Made by a program: the position numbers and the translations under genes | Origin: DUEL01 sp964580565 | Lineage (GTDB): Bacteria > Chloroflexota > Anaerolineae > B4-G1 > DUEL01 | Length of the DNA: 36,837 nt | Direction of reading: 5' to 3' | Assembly (NCBI GenBank): GCA_964580565.1 | Contig: CAZOLN010000008.1 | Location: forward strand, 1 to 36,837 | Notes under the pieces: model-generated | What the model was told of the DNA's origin: nothing | Database searches by the model: none | Seen by the model: only the letters and a program-made list of their open reading frames with translations | Shown: piece after piece, positions 22,663 to 30,458 of the stretch | How positions within the stretch are numbered: position 1 is the first letter of the stretch | Layout: every line of letters begins with the position of its first letter

Positions 22663-23262
22663 TCAGAGCTGGATCCGTCGCTCCTCCCCGCGCAGGAGCC
22701 GCCGGATGTTGGGGCGGAGCGACCAGAGGGTGAGGGCGGACGTCAAGACGCCGTGGACGACGTACGCCCACGGGCCCCATCCCAGGGCCGCCCGAACGGC
22801 GAAGAGGAGCGGCAGGACGAGAGCGAGGGTGATGGACCCTAAGGAGGCACGACGGGTGAGGAGGGCGGTGGGGAGCAACACGAGCAGAGAGATGGGGAGG
22901 CTCCAGGGCCAGAGGCCCGTCGCCCCACCGATGGAGGCCATCGTGCCCGCCCCGCCTCGGAACCCCAGGAAGACGGAGTAGTTGTGCCCCACGACGGCGG
23001 TGACGCCCGCAAGGGCGACCAACAGCGGGGAGCCGCCCAACTGGCGGGCGAAGAGGACCGCAGCCAACGCCTTCAGCCCGTCGCCCACCCCGGTCAGCAC
23101 AGCGGCCTTCCATCCGGCGGCCCGCAGCACGTTGGTCCCCCCAGTCCGTCCGCTCCCCACTTCGCGCACGTCGATCCCGCGCAGCCAGCGGACGACCAGG
23201 TAGCCTACGGGGATGGAACCCAGGAGGTAGCCCGTGAGCAGGACCACGATCCATTGCCACAT
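22663..23262 (-). CDS. plsY: Acyl-phosphate:glycerol-3-phosphate acyltransferase
   Basis: The protein has 199 residues with about five membrane segments. It adds the first acyl chain to glycerol-3-phosphate from acyl-phosphate. GSIPVGYLVVRWLRGIDVRE and GSGRTGGTNVLRAAG are motif 1; GHNYSVFLGFRGGAGTM is motif 2; and RRASLGSI is motif 3. Motif 2 reads GGAGTM where most PlsY have GGKGVA, so the usual lysine is alanine here (codon gcg). ATG 23262 follows aggtga and gives the family start; 40 upstream codons are leader. The enzyme should be essential, so the change is probably tolerated. Confidence 0.9.
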   Translation of the reverse strand: MWQWIVVLLTGYLLGSIPVGYLVVRWLRGIDVREVGSGRTGGTNVLRAAGWKAAVLTGVGDGLKALAAVLFARQLGGSPLLVALAGVTAVVGHNYSVFLGFRGGAGTMASIGGATGLWPWSLPISLLVLLPTALLTRRASLGSITLALVLPLLFAVRAALGWGPWAYVVHGVLTSALTLWSLRPNIRRLLRGEERRIQL

Positions 23263-23359
23263 TTCACCTATCCCTCTGAGGAGTGATCGTTTGCGGGAAG
23301 GGAAGCCGTCGCCTCCCTCCCTCCTCGGCGTCAGAACTTGTGTGCTCGCAGTGTTAGAA

Positions 23360-23386
23360 CACCTCAGAGGCGCGGAGGACACGGCG
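23360..23386. repeat. CACAGAG repeat family, degenerate single arm
   Basis: acctcagaggcgcggagga and the following cacggcg resemble one arm. It lies within the plsY leader. Confidence 0.5.
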
Positions 23387-23391
23387 AATCG

Positions 23392-23420
23392 AGTATATCT
23401 CGAGCGAGAAGCGTTGGCAA
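23392..23420 (-). promoter_or_regulatory. Promoter of plsY
   Basis: TTGCCA (23420-23415), 17 bases, TATACT (23397-23392) on the minus strand. The leader is about 120 bases and includes the degenerate repeat arm. Confidence 0.7.
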
Positions 23421-23433
23421 GCCAGAGCGATTG

Positions 23434-23461
23434 TTGCAGGGACCGGGGAAGAGGGTATAAT
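23434..23461 (+). promoter_or_regulatory. Promoter of the LCP gene
   Basis: TTGCAG (23434-23439), 16 bases, TATAAT (23456-23461), ten bases before ATG 23472. The transcript would be almost leaderless. Confidence 0.65.
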
Positions 23462-23471
23462 TTTATGCAGT

Positions 23472-25022
23472 ATGAGCCCGCGGGAGTGGCGTATCCTGCA
23501 GACGTTGATGGTCCTGGCCTTCGTGGTGCTGTGGCTGGTGGGCGCAGCGGTGTTGGGGCTGACCCTCGCAGCCGGGATCAACGGTTCCCCGTCCCCTCCC
23601 CCCGTCTCCCTTGCCTCTTCGCCCTCCACGCCTCCCCCTACGCCTTCCGCAACACCGTCCCCCCCGCCTTCACCTTCGCCTGTATCCGCTCCGGCCGCGA
23701 CCCCCTCTCCCTCGCCGACGCCGCTTCCCAGGGCCACGGCGACCCCCACGCCTCTTCCGACCGCCACGTTCACCCCCCTCCCCACCGCCACGCCGGTGCC
23801 GCTCCCACAGCCCATCACGCCCCAGCCGATCCGGACCGTCTGGCCGACCCCCGACCCCACGCGGGCTGCCATCAGCCCGTTGCCCATCCCCACGCCGGTC
23901 CCGCCGGTCCCCGTGGCCCCGGACGCAATCAACATCGTCGTCCTCGGCAGCGACCAACGGCCCGAGTGGTCGGAGTGGCACACCGACGCCGTCCACATCA
24001 TCTCCATCCAGAGGGAGCGGGCCGTTGTGTCGGTCATCTCCATCCCCCGCGACCTCTACGTCTACATCCCCGGTTTCTGGATGAGCCGGATCAACTTCGC
24101 CGACTACTATGGAGAGGCCTACGGCTACGAGGGGGGCGGCCCGGCGCTGGTGCGGGACACCATCCTATACAACCTGGGAATCCGGGTCGACTACTACGTC
24201 CGCACCAACTTCGACGGTCTGATCGGGATCGTCGACACGCTGGGCGGGGTGGACATCCCGGTCCACTGCCGGCTCACGGACCACTGGCCTTATCCGGACG
24301 AGAACGGCGAGTACCCCATCCTGACGCTGGAACCGGGGGTCCACCACATGGACGGGGAGACAGCCCTCTGGTACGCTCGGTCCCGCCGGACGACCAGCGT
24401 CTTCTCCCGAGATCGACGCCAGCAGCAGGTCCTCCAGGCGATCTGGCACAAGGTGCGGGACACCGGGATGCTCCGCCAGGCCCCGACCCTGTGGGAGCAA
24501 GTACAGGGCATGGTCGTGACCGATATGGACTTCTCCGTGATCCTCGATCTGGTCCGAGTGGCCTTCCTCCTGCAGGATCAGAACATCCGCTTCTACAGCA
24601 TCGGCCGGGAGCAGGTGATCCCCTGGACGACGCCCTACGGTGGGGCGGTCTTTCTCCCCAACTGGGAAGCGATCCAACCGATCCTCACCGAGGCATTGGC
24701 CCCCGTCTCCGAGGCTCGGATGGCCCGGACCTTTATGCCGGTCGAGGTGTGGAACGGGACACCCAATCCGGATTGGGACCTCCTGGCGGCGGATCGGCTC
24801 TATCGGGCGGGCTTCCCGGCGGTAGTGAGCCAGCCGGACCGGCGGGATTACGCGCGGACCCAGATCGTCGTCTTCAGCGACCACGCCAAAGGGACCGGGT
24901 TGCGGTATCTGCAGGAGATGTTCCGGGTACCGGACGACCGGGTGAGTTACCAGCCCGGCGGGTCCCCCGGCTTCGGCTTCCGGCTCATCATTGGGGCCGA
25001 CTACCAGACCTGCGACCAGTAG
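23472..25022 (+). CDS. LytR-CpsA-Psr (LCP) family cell-envelope transferase
   Basis: The protein has 516 residues. It has an N-terminal anchor (TLMVLAFVVLWLVGAAVLGL), then a long Pro/Thr/Ser stretch at about 40-150. The LCP domain at about 150-330 shows VVLGSDQRPEW, HTDAVHIISIQ, SVISIPRDLYVYIPG, DYYVRTNFDGLIGIVDTLGGV and ALWYARSRRT. The C-terminal part (VWNGTPNPDWDLLAADRLYRAG, TQIVVFSDHAKGTG) matches the LytR_C unit. LCP enzymes link glycopolymers from lipid carriers to the cell wall or similar acceptors. No clear SD precedes ATG 23472. The actual acceptor in this organism is unknown. Confidence 0.9.
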   Translation: MSPREWRILQTLMVLAFVVLWLVGAAVLGLTLAAGINGSPSPPPVSLASSPSTPPPTPSATPSPPPSPSPVSAPAATPSPSPTPLPRATATPTPLPTATFTPLPTATPVPLPQPITPQPIRTVWPTPDPTRAAISPLPIPTPVPPVPVAPDAINIVVLGSDQRPEWSEWHTDAVHIISIQRERAVVSVISIPRDLYVYIPGFWMSRINFADYYGEAYGYEGGGPALVRDTILYNLGIRVDYYVRTNFDGLIGIVDTLGGVDIPVHCRLTDHWPYPDENGEYPILTLEPGVHHMDGETALWYARSRRTTSVFSRDRRQQQVLQAIWHKVRDTGMLRQAPTLWEQVQGMVVTDMDFSVILDLVRVAFLLQDQNIRFYSIGREQVIPWTTPYGGAVFLPNWEAIQPILTEALAPVSEARMARTFMPVEVWNGTPNPDWDLLAADRLYRAGFPAVVSQPDRRDYARTQIVVFSDHAKGTGLRYLQEMFRVPDDRVSYQPGGSPGFGFRLIIGADYQTCDQ

Positions 25023-25036
25023 GGACTCGTCTGCCC

Positions 25037-25065
25037 TTGCGGTAACGCTGGCCCTGTGGTATAGT
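25037..25065 (+). promoter_or_regulatory. Promoter of menA
   Basis: TTGCGG (25037-25042), 17 bases, TATAGT (25060-25065). The leader is about 47 bases and ends in gaggaggtcatcct ATG. Confidence 0.7.
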
Positions 25066-25118
25066 CCCCCCGCCATCGGAACCGGTGGACACCTTGCCTA
25101 GTTTGAGGAGGTCATCCT

Positions 25119-26057
25119 ATGTCCGCACAGACGCCTACAGCGAAGATGCCCCCCCTATGGGTGATCAAGATGCGCGCGCCTTTCTTCACCGCCGACCTGG
25201 TTCCGGTGCTCCTGGGGACCGCGCTGGCGTGGGCGCGTACGGGGACCTTCAACCTGTGGTATTTCCTGCTCACGCTGCTCGGTGCCGTCTGCCTCAACGC
25301 GGGCACCAACATGGTTAACGACTATTTCGACCACGTCTGGGGCTCGGACGAGGTCAACACCGAGTTCGCCAATCCCTTCACCGGCGGCAGTCGGCTGATC
25401 CAGATGGGCCTGGTGAAACCGAAGGAGATGCTCTGGCAGGGGATCGGCTTCTTCGTTGCCGGGAGCCTCATCGGCCTGTTCCTGGCCTACACCCGCAGTT
25501 GGGCCGTCCTGTGGATCGGGCTCTTCGGCGTCTTCTGCGGCTATTTCTATACCGCGCCCCCCTTCCGCCTGGCGGGGACCGGCCTCGGGGAACTGGTGGT
25601 GGGGCTTTGCTTCGGCCCCCTGATGGTGCTGGGGGCCTACGTGGTTCAAACCCGGACGCTGGCGTGGGAACCGGTGATAGCCTCCCTTCCGGTGATGCTG
25701 CTTATCACGCTGGTCCTGTGGATCAACGAATTCCAAGACGCACCGGCCGACGCCGCCGTGGGGAAGACCCACCTGGTAGTTCGCCTGGGCCGGAGGCGGG
25801 CGACGACCGTCTACGGCACCCTGCTAGCGGGGGTTTACCTCTCGCTGGTCGCGGGCGTCCTCTTCGCCGGGGTGACCCCCTTCGCCCTGGTCGGTCTGCT
25901 GACCGCCCCCCTGGCATGGAAGGCCTACCAGGTAGCCCGCGTCCACTACGACCATCCGCAGGAACTGGTCCCAGCCAACGCGCTGACCATCCGGACCCAC
26001 CTCCTGACCGGGCTCCTGCTGGCTCTGGGATACCTGATCCAGGGCGTGATCGGGTAG
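25119..26057 (+). CDS. menA: UbiA-family prenyltransferase, probable 1,4-dihydroxy-2-naphthoate polyprenyltransferase
   Basis: The protein has 312 residues with about eight membrane segments. The first Asp-rich motif is NMVNDYFDHVWGSD; the second is NEFQDAPADAAVGKTHLVVR. TGGSRLIQMGLV between them is typical of MenA. The enzyme attaches a polyprenyl chain to dihydroxynaphthoate, giving demethylmenaquinone at the membrane. The following UbiE/MenG-type methyltransferase supports the MenA reading over other UbiA family members. It has a strong gaggaggt RBS. Confidence 0.88.
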   Translation: MSAQTPTAKMPPLWVIKMRAPFFTADLVPVLLGTALAWARTGTFNLWYFLLTLLGAVCLNAGTNMVNDYFDHVWGSDEVNTEFANPFTGGSRLIQMGLVKPKEMLWQGIGFFVAGSLIGLFLAYTRSWAVLWIGLFGVFCGYFYTAPPFRLAGTGLGELVVGLCFGPLMVLGAYVVQTRTLAWEPVIASLPVMLLITLVLWINEFQDAPADAAVGKTHLVVRLGRRRATTVYGTLLAGVYLSLVAGVLFAGVTPFALVGLLTAPLAWKAYQVARVHYDHPQELVPANALTIRTHLLTGLLLALGYLIQGVIG

Positions 26058-26061
26058 TCTC

Positions 26062-26136
26062 AGACCCCAGAGACACGGGGGCGTAAGGGGCTCTCGATCC
26101 TCCTGGGCCCCTCTGTGCTCCCTGCGTCTCCGCGGC
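26062..26136. repeat. CACAGAG repeat family, degenerate copy
   Basis: gaccccagagacacggggg and tctgtgctccctgcgtctcc pair imperfectly. It fills most of the menA-menG spacer. Its right end reads into the false N-terminal extension of the next gene. Confidence 0.65.
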
Positions 26137-26147
26137 GAAAACGCGAA

Positions 26148-26849
26148 ATGTTCACATCGGCGGAGGAGAAACGGACGTTCACGCGGGACCTGTTCTCCCG
26201 CCTGGCCCCGCGGTACGAGTTGCTCAACGTGCTGATGTCGCTGGGACAGGTGGAAGGATGGCGACGAGCGGCGGCTCAAGCGGCCCAGATCCCGCCAGGG
26301 GGGTGGGCACTGGACGTGGCGGCCGGGGAGGGAGGGCTGACCCGCGCGCTGGTCGCCCGTTGGCCGGAGGCCCGTGTGGTGGCGGTGGACTTCACCCCCC
26401 AGATGGTCCGACTGGGCCGCACCCGGACCGGCAGGCGGGTCCATTGGGCGGAGGGGGATGCCCTCCGCCTTCCGTTTCCCGACGGCACCTTCGACGCCGT
26501 GGTCAACGCCTTTATGTTGCGCAACGTGGTCGACGTGGAGGGAGCCCTGGCCGAGCAAGCCCGCGTCGTCCGACCCGGCGGGCGGGTGGTCTGCCTGGAG
26601 ATGACATGGCCGCGCAGCCGGTGGTTCCGCCCGCTGTTCCGGCTCTACTTCTTCGGCTGGGTCCCTCTGCTGGGCGGACTCCTGACCGGGCAGCGGGACG
26701 CCTACCAGTACCTGCCCCGCTCCGTGCACGAGTTCCTCCCCCCCGAGGGTGTGGCAGCGACAATGGAACGGGTGGGGCTGGGGCAGGTGCAGTACCGGCT
26801 GATGGGAATGGGAACGGTGGCGTTGTACGTGGGGAGGCGGAATCCCTGA
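26148..26849 (+). CDS. menG: Demethylmenaquinone / UbiE-type C-methyltransferase
   Basis: The protein has 233 residues. SAM-binding motif I is LDVAAGEGGLTRAL, with the acidic VVAVDFTPQMV loop and GDALRLPFPDGTFDAVVNAF. The UbiE/MenG-specific YQYLPRSVHEFLPPEG signature is near the C-terminus. It methylates demethylmenaquinone to menaquinone, the final step, right after menA. The frame can be extended to 26115, but those codons come from the intergenic repeat. ATG 26148 (MFTSAEEKRTF) gives the family start (xxVRxMFxxIAxRYDLxN is matched by LFSRLAPRYELLN). No clear SD is visible. Confidence 0.87.
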   Translation: MFTSAEEKRTFTRDLFSRLAPRYELLNVLMSLGQVEGWRRAAAQAAQIPPGGWALDVAAGEGGLTRALVARWPEARVVAVDFTPQMVRLGRTRTGRRVHWAEGDALRLPFPDGTFDAVVNAFMLRNVVDVEGALAEQARVVRPGGRVVCLEMTWPRSRWFRPLFRLYFFGWVPLLGGLLTGQRDAYQYLPRSVHEFLPPEGVAATMERVGLGQVQYRLMGMGTVALYVGRRNP

Positions 26850-26880
26850 ATCCGCCCCCAAACTGCAGACCTAGAACCGT

Positions 26881-27033
26881 GAACCAGCCACCTGACACGT
26901 TTGAAAGGAGCCTCCCGCAGGTTCCCTACGGCGCACCCGAGCGCGCCGTAAAGGGTGACCTGGCTGGACACCTGCGCTGTCGAGCCGTGCATTAACCTGC
27001 GGGAGGCTGGCAAACTGTCAGGTAGCCAGAACC
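26881..27033. ncRNA. Structured element: 15-bp stem enclosing two hairpins, unknown class
   Basis: agcctcccgcaggtt (26909-26923) pairs perfectly with aacctgcgggaggct (26994-27008). An imperfect extension outward (cacctgacacgttt with aaactgtcaggta) reaches 26888 and 27023. Inside lie hairpin 1 (tacggcgc with gcgccgta, 26927-26950, framed by ccc/ggg) and hairpin 2 (ggct-g-gaca with tgtc-g-agcc, 26962-26986): a three-way junction. It ends right before ATG 27034. It could be a small RNA, a leader regulator of the methyltransferase, or a MITE-like element. No promoter is evident. I matched it to no known riboswitch consensus. Confidence 0.5.
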
Positions 27034-27810
27034 ATGAACTCTGACGCGTCAAACGTCGAACGCCAGATAGGGGACGTGCGGGCAGTGCGTGGCTGCCCCT
27101 CCTTCGTGTGGCGAGCCGGGCAGGAGCGCCGGTTCCAGATGGTGCTCCGCTGGACGAACCCCTCCGGCTGCCGGGTGCTGGACGTGGGGTGCGGGGTGGG
27201 GATGTACACCGCAGCCTTCCAGCGGACAACTCCCTATGTATTCGGAGTGGAGGTGGAGCCGGAGCGGGCGCGGGCGGCAAAGGGCCGGGCCAGAGGCGTA
27301 GTACAGGCCGTGGGGGAGCACCTTCCGTTCGCCGACGGCTCCTTCGACCTGGTCTTCTCCCACGAGGTGCTGGAACACGTGGAGGACGACAGGGCCTGCG
27401 CTGCGGAGATGGTTCGGGTGGCCCGCCCTGGCGGGCGGGTCGTGGTCTTTGTCCCCAACCGGTGGTACCCCTTCGAGACCCACGGGGTCTTCTGGCGAGG
27501 CAAGTACCGCTTCGGCAACATCCCTCTGGTCAACTACCTGCCGAACTTCCTGCGGGATCGGCTGGCTCCCCACGTGCGGGCCTACACAGGGCGATCCTTG
27601 CATCGCCTGTTTGCCGAGTTGCCGGTGCGCCGCGTGTACTACACCCGCATCTTCCCTGGCTACGACAAACTGGCGGCCCGGTTCCCCCCACTGGCCCGTT
27701 TCCTCCGCCTCCTCACGTACACACTGGAACACACCCCCTTACGCCTCTTTGGCCTCTCCCATTTCCTGGTACTGGAACGGCTGCCGTCCACTCCCCGCTC
27801 GAACGCCTGA
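27034..27810 (+). CDS. Class I SAM-dependent methyltransferase (Methyltransf_11 type)
   Basis: The protein has up to 258 residues. Motif I is VLDVGCGVGMYTAAF, then VEVEPERARAAK, GEHLPFADGSFDLVFSHEVLEHVEDD and ARPGGRVVVFVPNRWYPFETHG. It resembles methyltransferases that act on small molecules or lipid/quinone precursors, but the substrate cannot be read. The first 12-15 codons (MNSDASNVERQ) follow directly on the structured element and look non-conserved. A GTG near 27076 is another possible start. Codon use is normal. It is convergent with the next gene, seven bases apart. Confidence 0.82.
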   Translation: MNSDASNVERQIGDVRAVRGCPSFVWRAGQERRFQMVLRWTNPSGCRVLDVGCGVGMYTAAFQRTTPYVFGVEVEPERARAAKGRARGVVQAVGEHLPFADGSFDLVFSHEVLEHVEDDRACAAEMVRVARPGGRVVVFVPNRWYPFETHGVFWRGKYRFGNIPLVNYLPNFLRDRLAPHVRAYTGRSLHRLFAELPVRRVYYTRIFPGYDKLAARFPPLARFLRLLTYTLEHTPLRLFGLSHFLVLERLPSTPRSNA

Positions 27811-27816
27811 CCTCCC

Positions 27817-28260
27817 TCACCTTCCCCCGTCCCGCGCAGGCAGGAGGACGATCACATCCGCAATCAGCAGACGGCGACTCTGGTCGGGATGGCCGAAGAC
27901 GGCTACCAGGCCGCCCGATTGGACCTCCTCCATTCCCACCTCCTCCCCATCCACCGTGCGCACCCGGGTCCGGTCCGTGACCTCCACGACGCGTGGCCCT
28001 TCAGGGGTGGCGAGACTCAACCTCCCCTCCTCCACCCTCCGTACCCGCCCCACCAGGTCCGGTCGCCCCAAGCCAGGGAGAGCAGGAAGAGGAGGCCCCG
28101 CGCCGGGGCGGGGCTGGGGCTGGGGCCCGGCCAGGGAGATCCCACGCCAGGTCCACCCATGCTCCCCCACGTACACCCCCAGGGAGAACGCAGCCACCAG
28201 GAGCATCCCAACGATGAGTACACCACCGAGGCCGACCATCACCTTATGAGCACGTGTCAT
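27817..28260 (-). CDS. Small membrane-anchored hypothetical protein
   Basis: The protein has 147 residues. One membrane segment at about 8-30 (VMVGLGGVLIVGMLLVAAF) is followed by a Pro/Gly-rich spacer and a small beta-rich unit (GRVRRVEEGRLSLATPEGPRVVEVTDRTRVRTVDGEEV), like an OB-fold or DUF5666-type domain. The ATG overlaps the end of the DUF2723 gene by 17 bases, so translation is probably coupled. Its function is unknown. Confidence 0.75.
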   Translation of the reverse strand: MTRAHKVMVGLGGVLIVGMLLVAAFSLGVYVGEHGWTWRGISLAGPQPQPRPGAGPPLPALPGLGRPDLVGRVRRVEEGRLSLATPEGPRVVEVTDRTRVRTVDGEEVGMEEVQSGGLVAVFGHPDQSRRLLIADVIVLLPARDGGR

Positions 28261-30376
28261 CGCCTATCCTCTCACCCCCAGGGTAGGACTGAAACCCACC
28301 CCGACAGAGCACCTCGACGACGTGTGGATAGCCCTCCGCGGTCGCCCCGTCCCCTGCGGCCGATCCATCCGCCGGTCGGACGGTGATCTCCTGCAGCGGA
28401 ACCCGAGCCGCGATCCGAGGCCCACCCGCTCCGAAGCCAGACAGCGCCACCACCTCCAGCGGCAAAGAGCCGGGCTCGGTGGTCCGAGGGATCACCACCC
28501 GGTAGTCCTCCACCAGCACCCCGTCCTGTGGAGGGTGGAAGGCCTCCACGTACCGCTCCAGGTTCCCCATCCCCGGCGGGTGAACCTCCAGCAGCGCGCC
28601 TCCCAGCGCCGTCCCGACCTGCTGCCCTCCCGGGGGACCGTCCAGCCGCCAGTACAGGGTCACGTGGAGCGTCCCCCCCGCCTCCACCGTCTCCTCCTCC
28701 AGATCATATCCGACCAGCGTCAGATTCCCCAGCCGCTTTTCCACCCGATGCTCGGGCTGGGGAGCGGTGACGATCAACCTCGGCGGTTCCTCCGTGAGAC
28801 GGTAGAGGACAAGCGGACGGTTGCTTCCCTGCGCGACGGTGTTCCCGACCAGCACCGGCACCGCCCAGGCGTCGGGGGAGACCCAGCCCGGGGGCGGCGA
28901 CCAGGGGTTGCGCCGCCCTCCCAGTTCGGCAGGCGGGACCGTGGCGTACACCTCCCGTCCGACCAGCGCCTCAGGGGAAAGCCCCGGCTCCAAGGCAGGG
29001 ATCAGCACATCCGGGCGGACGCCGTAGACGAGTCGGTAGTAAAACAGGTCGTACCCGAAGACCCCGCCACGGCTCAGGAGGACGGCGTTCTCCGGCAACA
29101 GCGCGAAGACGTTCTCGTAGAAATCGTTGATCGCCGTGTCGGTCGATCGATCGTTGATCGCCCAATTGGTTCGCACCTCCCGGACCAGCCCCAGGGTCAG
29201 CGCCAGCGCGGTCAGTCCAATCAACCCCCACCGCGCCACCCGCCATCGCAGCCCCGCCAGCCGGTCCAGCCCCCACCCCACCCCATAGCCGACGAAGAGC
29301 GCGTAGACAAGATGGGCGGGGATGAAGAAGACGTCCAGATCGAACGCCCGATACTGGATGAAAAACCAGACGTGGACGAGGTACATCCCGACCAGGAGGA
29401 AGAAACGGCGGGGGCGACGGAAGAGCAGCAGCCACATCCCCCCGATCCCCAGAAGGACGCCGACGAACCCAAACTGCTGGACCAGGAAGTAGAGGTAGAC
29501 AACAACGCGATCGGGTAAGGCAGTGAGGGGGAAGGCGAACTTGAACTGAGGGAAGGCCCCCAGCGTGTAACTGTAGATGCCGCGCAAGGTGGTGGGCGCG
29601 TGGGCCCGCATCGGCGCGTCCAGCAGCGTGTGGGCACGGAGGGGAAGCCACAGGAACTGCAGCAGCCCCAGAAGGAACCCCGCTACCGCCACGCCCCCGC
29701 CCAGGGGACTGATCGCCGTCCAGGGGCTGACCAGCAGCGCGAACAGCGCAAAGGCCGGGGCGAACCCCAGGTTGGACATGTGGGTGCCCAGAGAGAGGCC
29801 AAAGCAGAGACCGAAGGCCAGCAGGAGCAGGATCGAACGCCAGGAAGGAAGAAGCCGTTGCCACCACCCTTCTCCCGACGGCCGATCCCGCCGGTCCCGC
29901 TCCTCCACCCGGGCCCACCACAGAAGCAGGACCAGGCTCAAGGTGAGCATAAAGACGTTGGGGGCATAGACCTCGGCGATGGTCGTCTGCGACCAGAAGG
30001 TGCGGGAAAAGCCGAAAAGGAGAGCGCCGAAGGCGGAGGCGGCCCGCGAGATAGCCCGGCGTCGCAGGTCAGAGGTCAGAAAGCGAAGGATGACGTAGAG
30101 AAGGGCCACCCCCGCCGCCCCCAGGGTCGCGCTCATCAGGTTGACCCGGTGAGCCACGTCGCCGACGGGCAGGAGGGTGAACAGTTTGCCCATCCAGGTG
30201 TAGAGGGGGTAGCCGGTGGAGTGGGCCAGCCCCAGCGTGTAACATACCGTCGCCAGTTCGTTGCCGTCCGGACTGACGTAGGAGAGGCTGGGGGTCAGCG
30301 TGGCGTTGTAGACCCCCAGGCAGAGAACGAAGATCGCTATCGCCACCAAGAAGTCGACCCAGTTGCGTCGGAACAT
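28244..30376 (-). CDS. DUF2723 multi-pass membrane protein (glycosyltransferase-like, GT-C type)
   Basis: The protein has 710 residues. Start ATG 30376 follows aggaggcgttcg; an ATG 33 bases upstream has no RBS. At least ten membrane segments fill the first 420 residues. PDGNELATVCYTLGLAHSTGYPLYTWMG is the DUF2723 core, whose Asp resembles the catalytic first-loop Asp of GT-C protein mannosyltransferases. The soluble C-terminal part, of about 290 residues, ends in a beta-sandwich (YDLEEETVEAGGTLHVTLYW) like that of the anchored protein at 11802. It probably transfers a lipid-linked sugar onto external proteins or polymers. This is inference. Confidence 0.88.
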   Translation of the reverse strand: MFRRNWVDFLVAIAIFVLCLGVYNATLTPSLSYVSPDGNELATVCYTLGLAHSTGYPLYTWMGKLFTLLPVGDVAHRVNLMSATLGAAGVALLYVILRFLTSDLRRRAISRAASAFGALLFGFSRTFWSQTTIAEVYAPNVFMLTLSLVLLLWWARVEERDRRDRPSGEGWWQRLLPSWRSILLLLAFGLCFGLSLGTHMSNLGFAPAFALFALLVSPWTAISPLGGGVAVAGFLLGLLQFLWLPLRAHTLLDAPMRAHAPTTLRGIYSYTLGAFPQFKFAFPLTALPDRVVVYLYFLVQQFGFVGVLLGIGGMWLLLFRRPRRFFLLVGMYLVHVWFFIQYRAFDLDVFFIPAHLVYALFVGYGVGWGLDRLAGLRWRVARWGLIGLTALALTLGLVREVRTNWAINDRSTDTAINDFYENVFALLPENAVLLSRGGVFGYDLFYYRLVYGVRPDVLIPALEPGLSPEALVGREVYATVPPAELGGRRNPWSPPPGWVSPDAWAVPVLVGNTVAQGSNRPLVLYRLTEEPPRLIVTAPQPEHRVEKRLGNLTLVGYDLEEETVEAGGTLHVTLYWRLDGPPGGQQVGTALGGALLEVHPPGMGNLERYVEAFHPPQDGVLVEDYRVVIPRTTEPGSLPLEVVALSGFGAGGPRIAARVPLQEITVRPADGSAAGDGATAEGYPHVVEVLCRGGFQSYPGGERIGDDTCS

Positions 30377-30458
30377 CGAACGCCTCCTGGGCCACCATAC
30401 CCCGGCCACGTTAACGCGGGGCTGGCGGAGTGTTAAAAGAATGTTTAAGCACCAGGGG

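Noticed and set aside
3897..23386. CRISPR array from the repeated CACAGAG units
   Set aside because: The copies are scattered between genes kilobases apart, are palindromic and internally repetitive, have no regular unique spacers, and no cas gene is present.
26909..27008. Small signal-recognition-particle (4.5S) RNA or a known riboswitch
   Set aside because: The conserved GGUCCGGAAGGAAGCAGCC-type loop of SRP RNA is missing, and I found no match to TPP, cobalamin, SAM, THF, fluoride or c-di-GMP consensus patterns.
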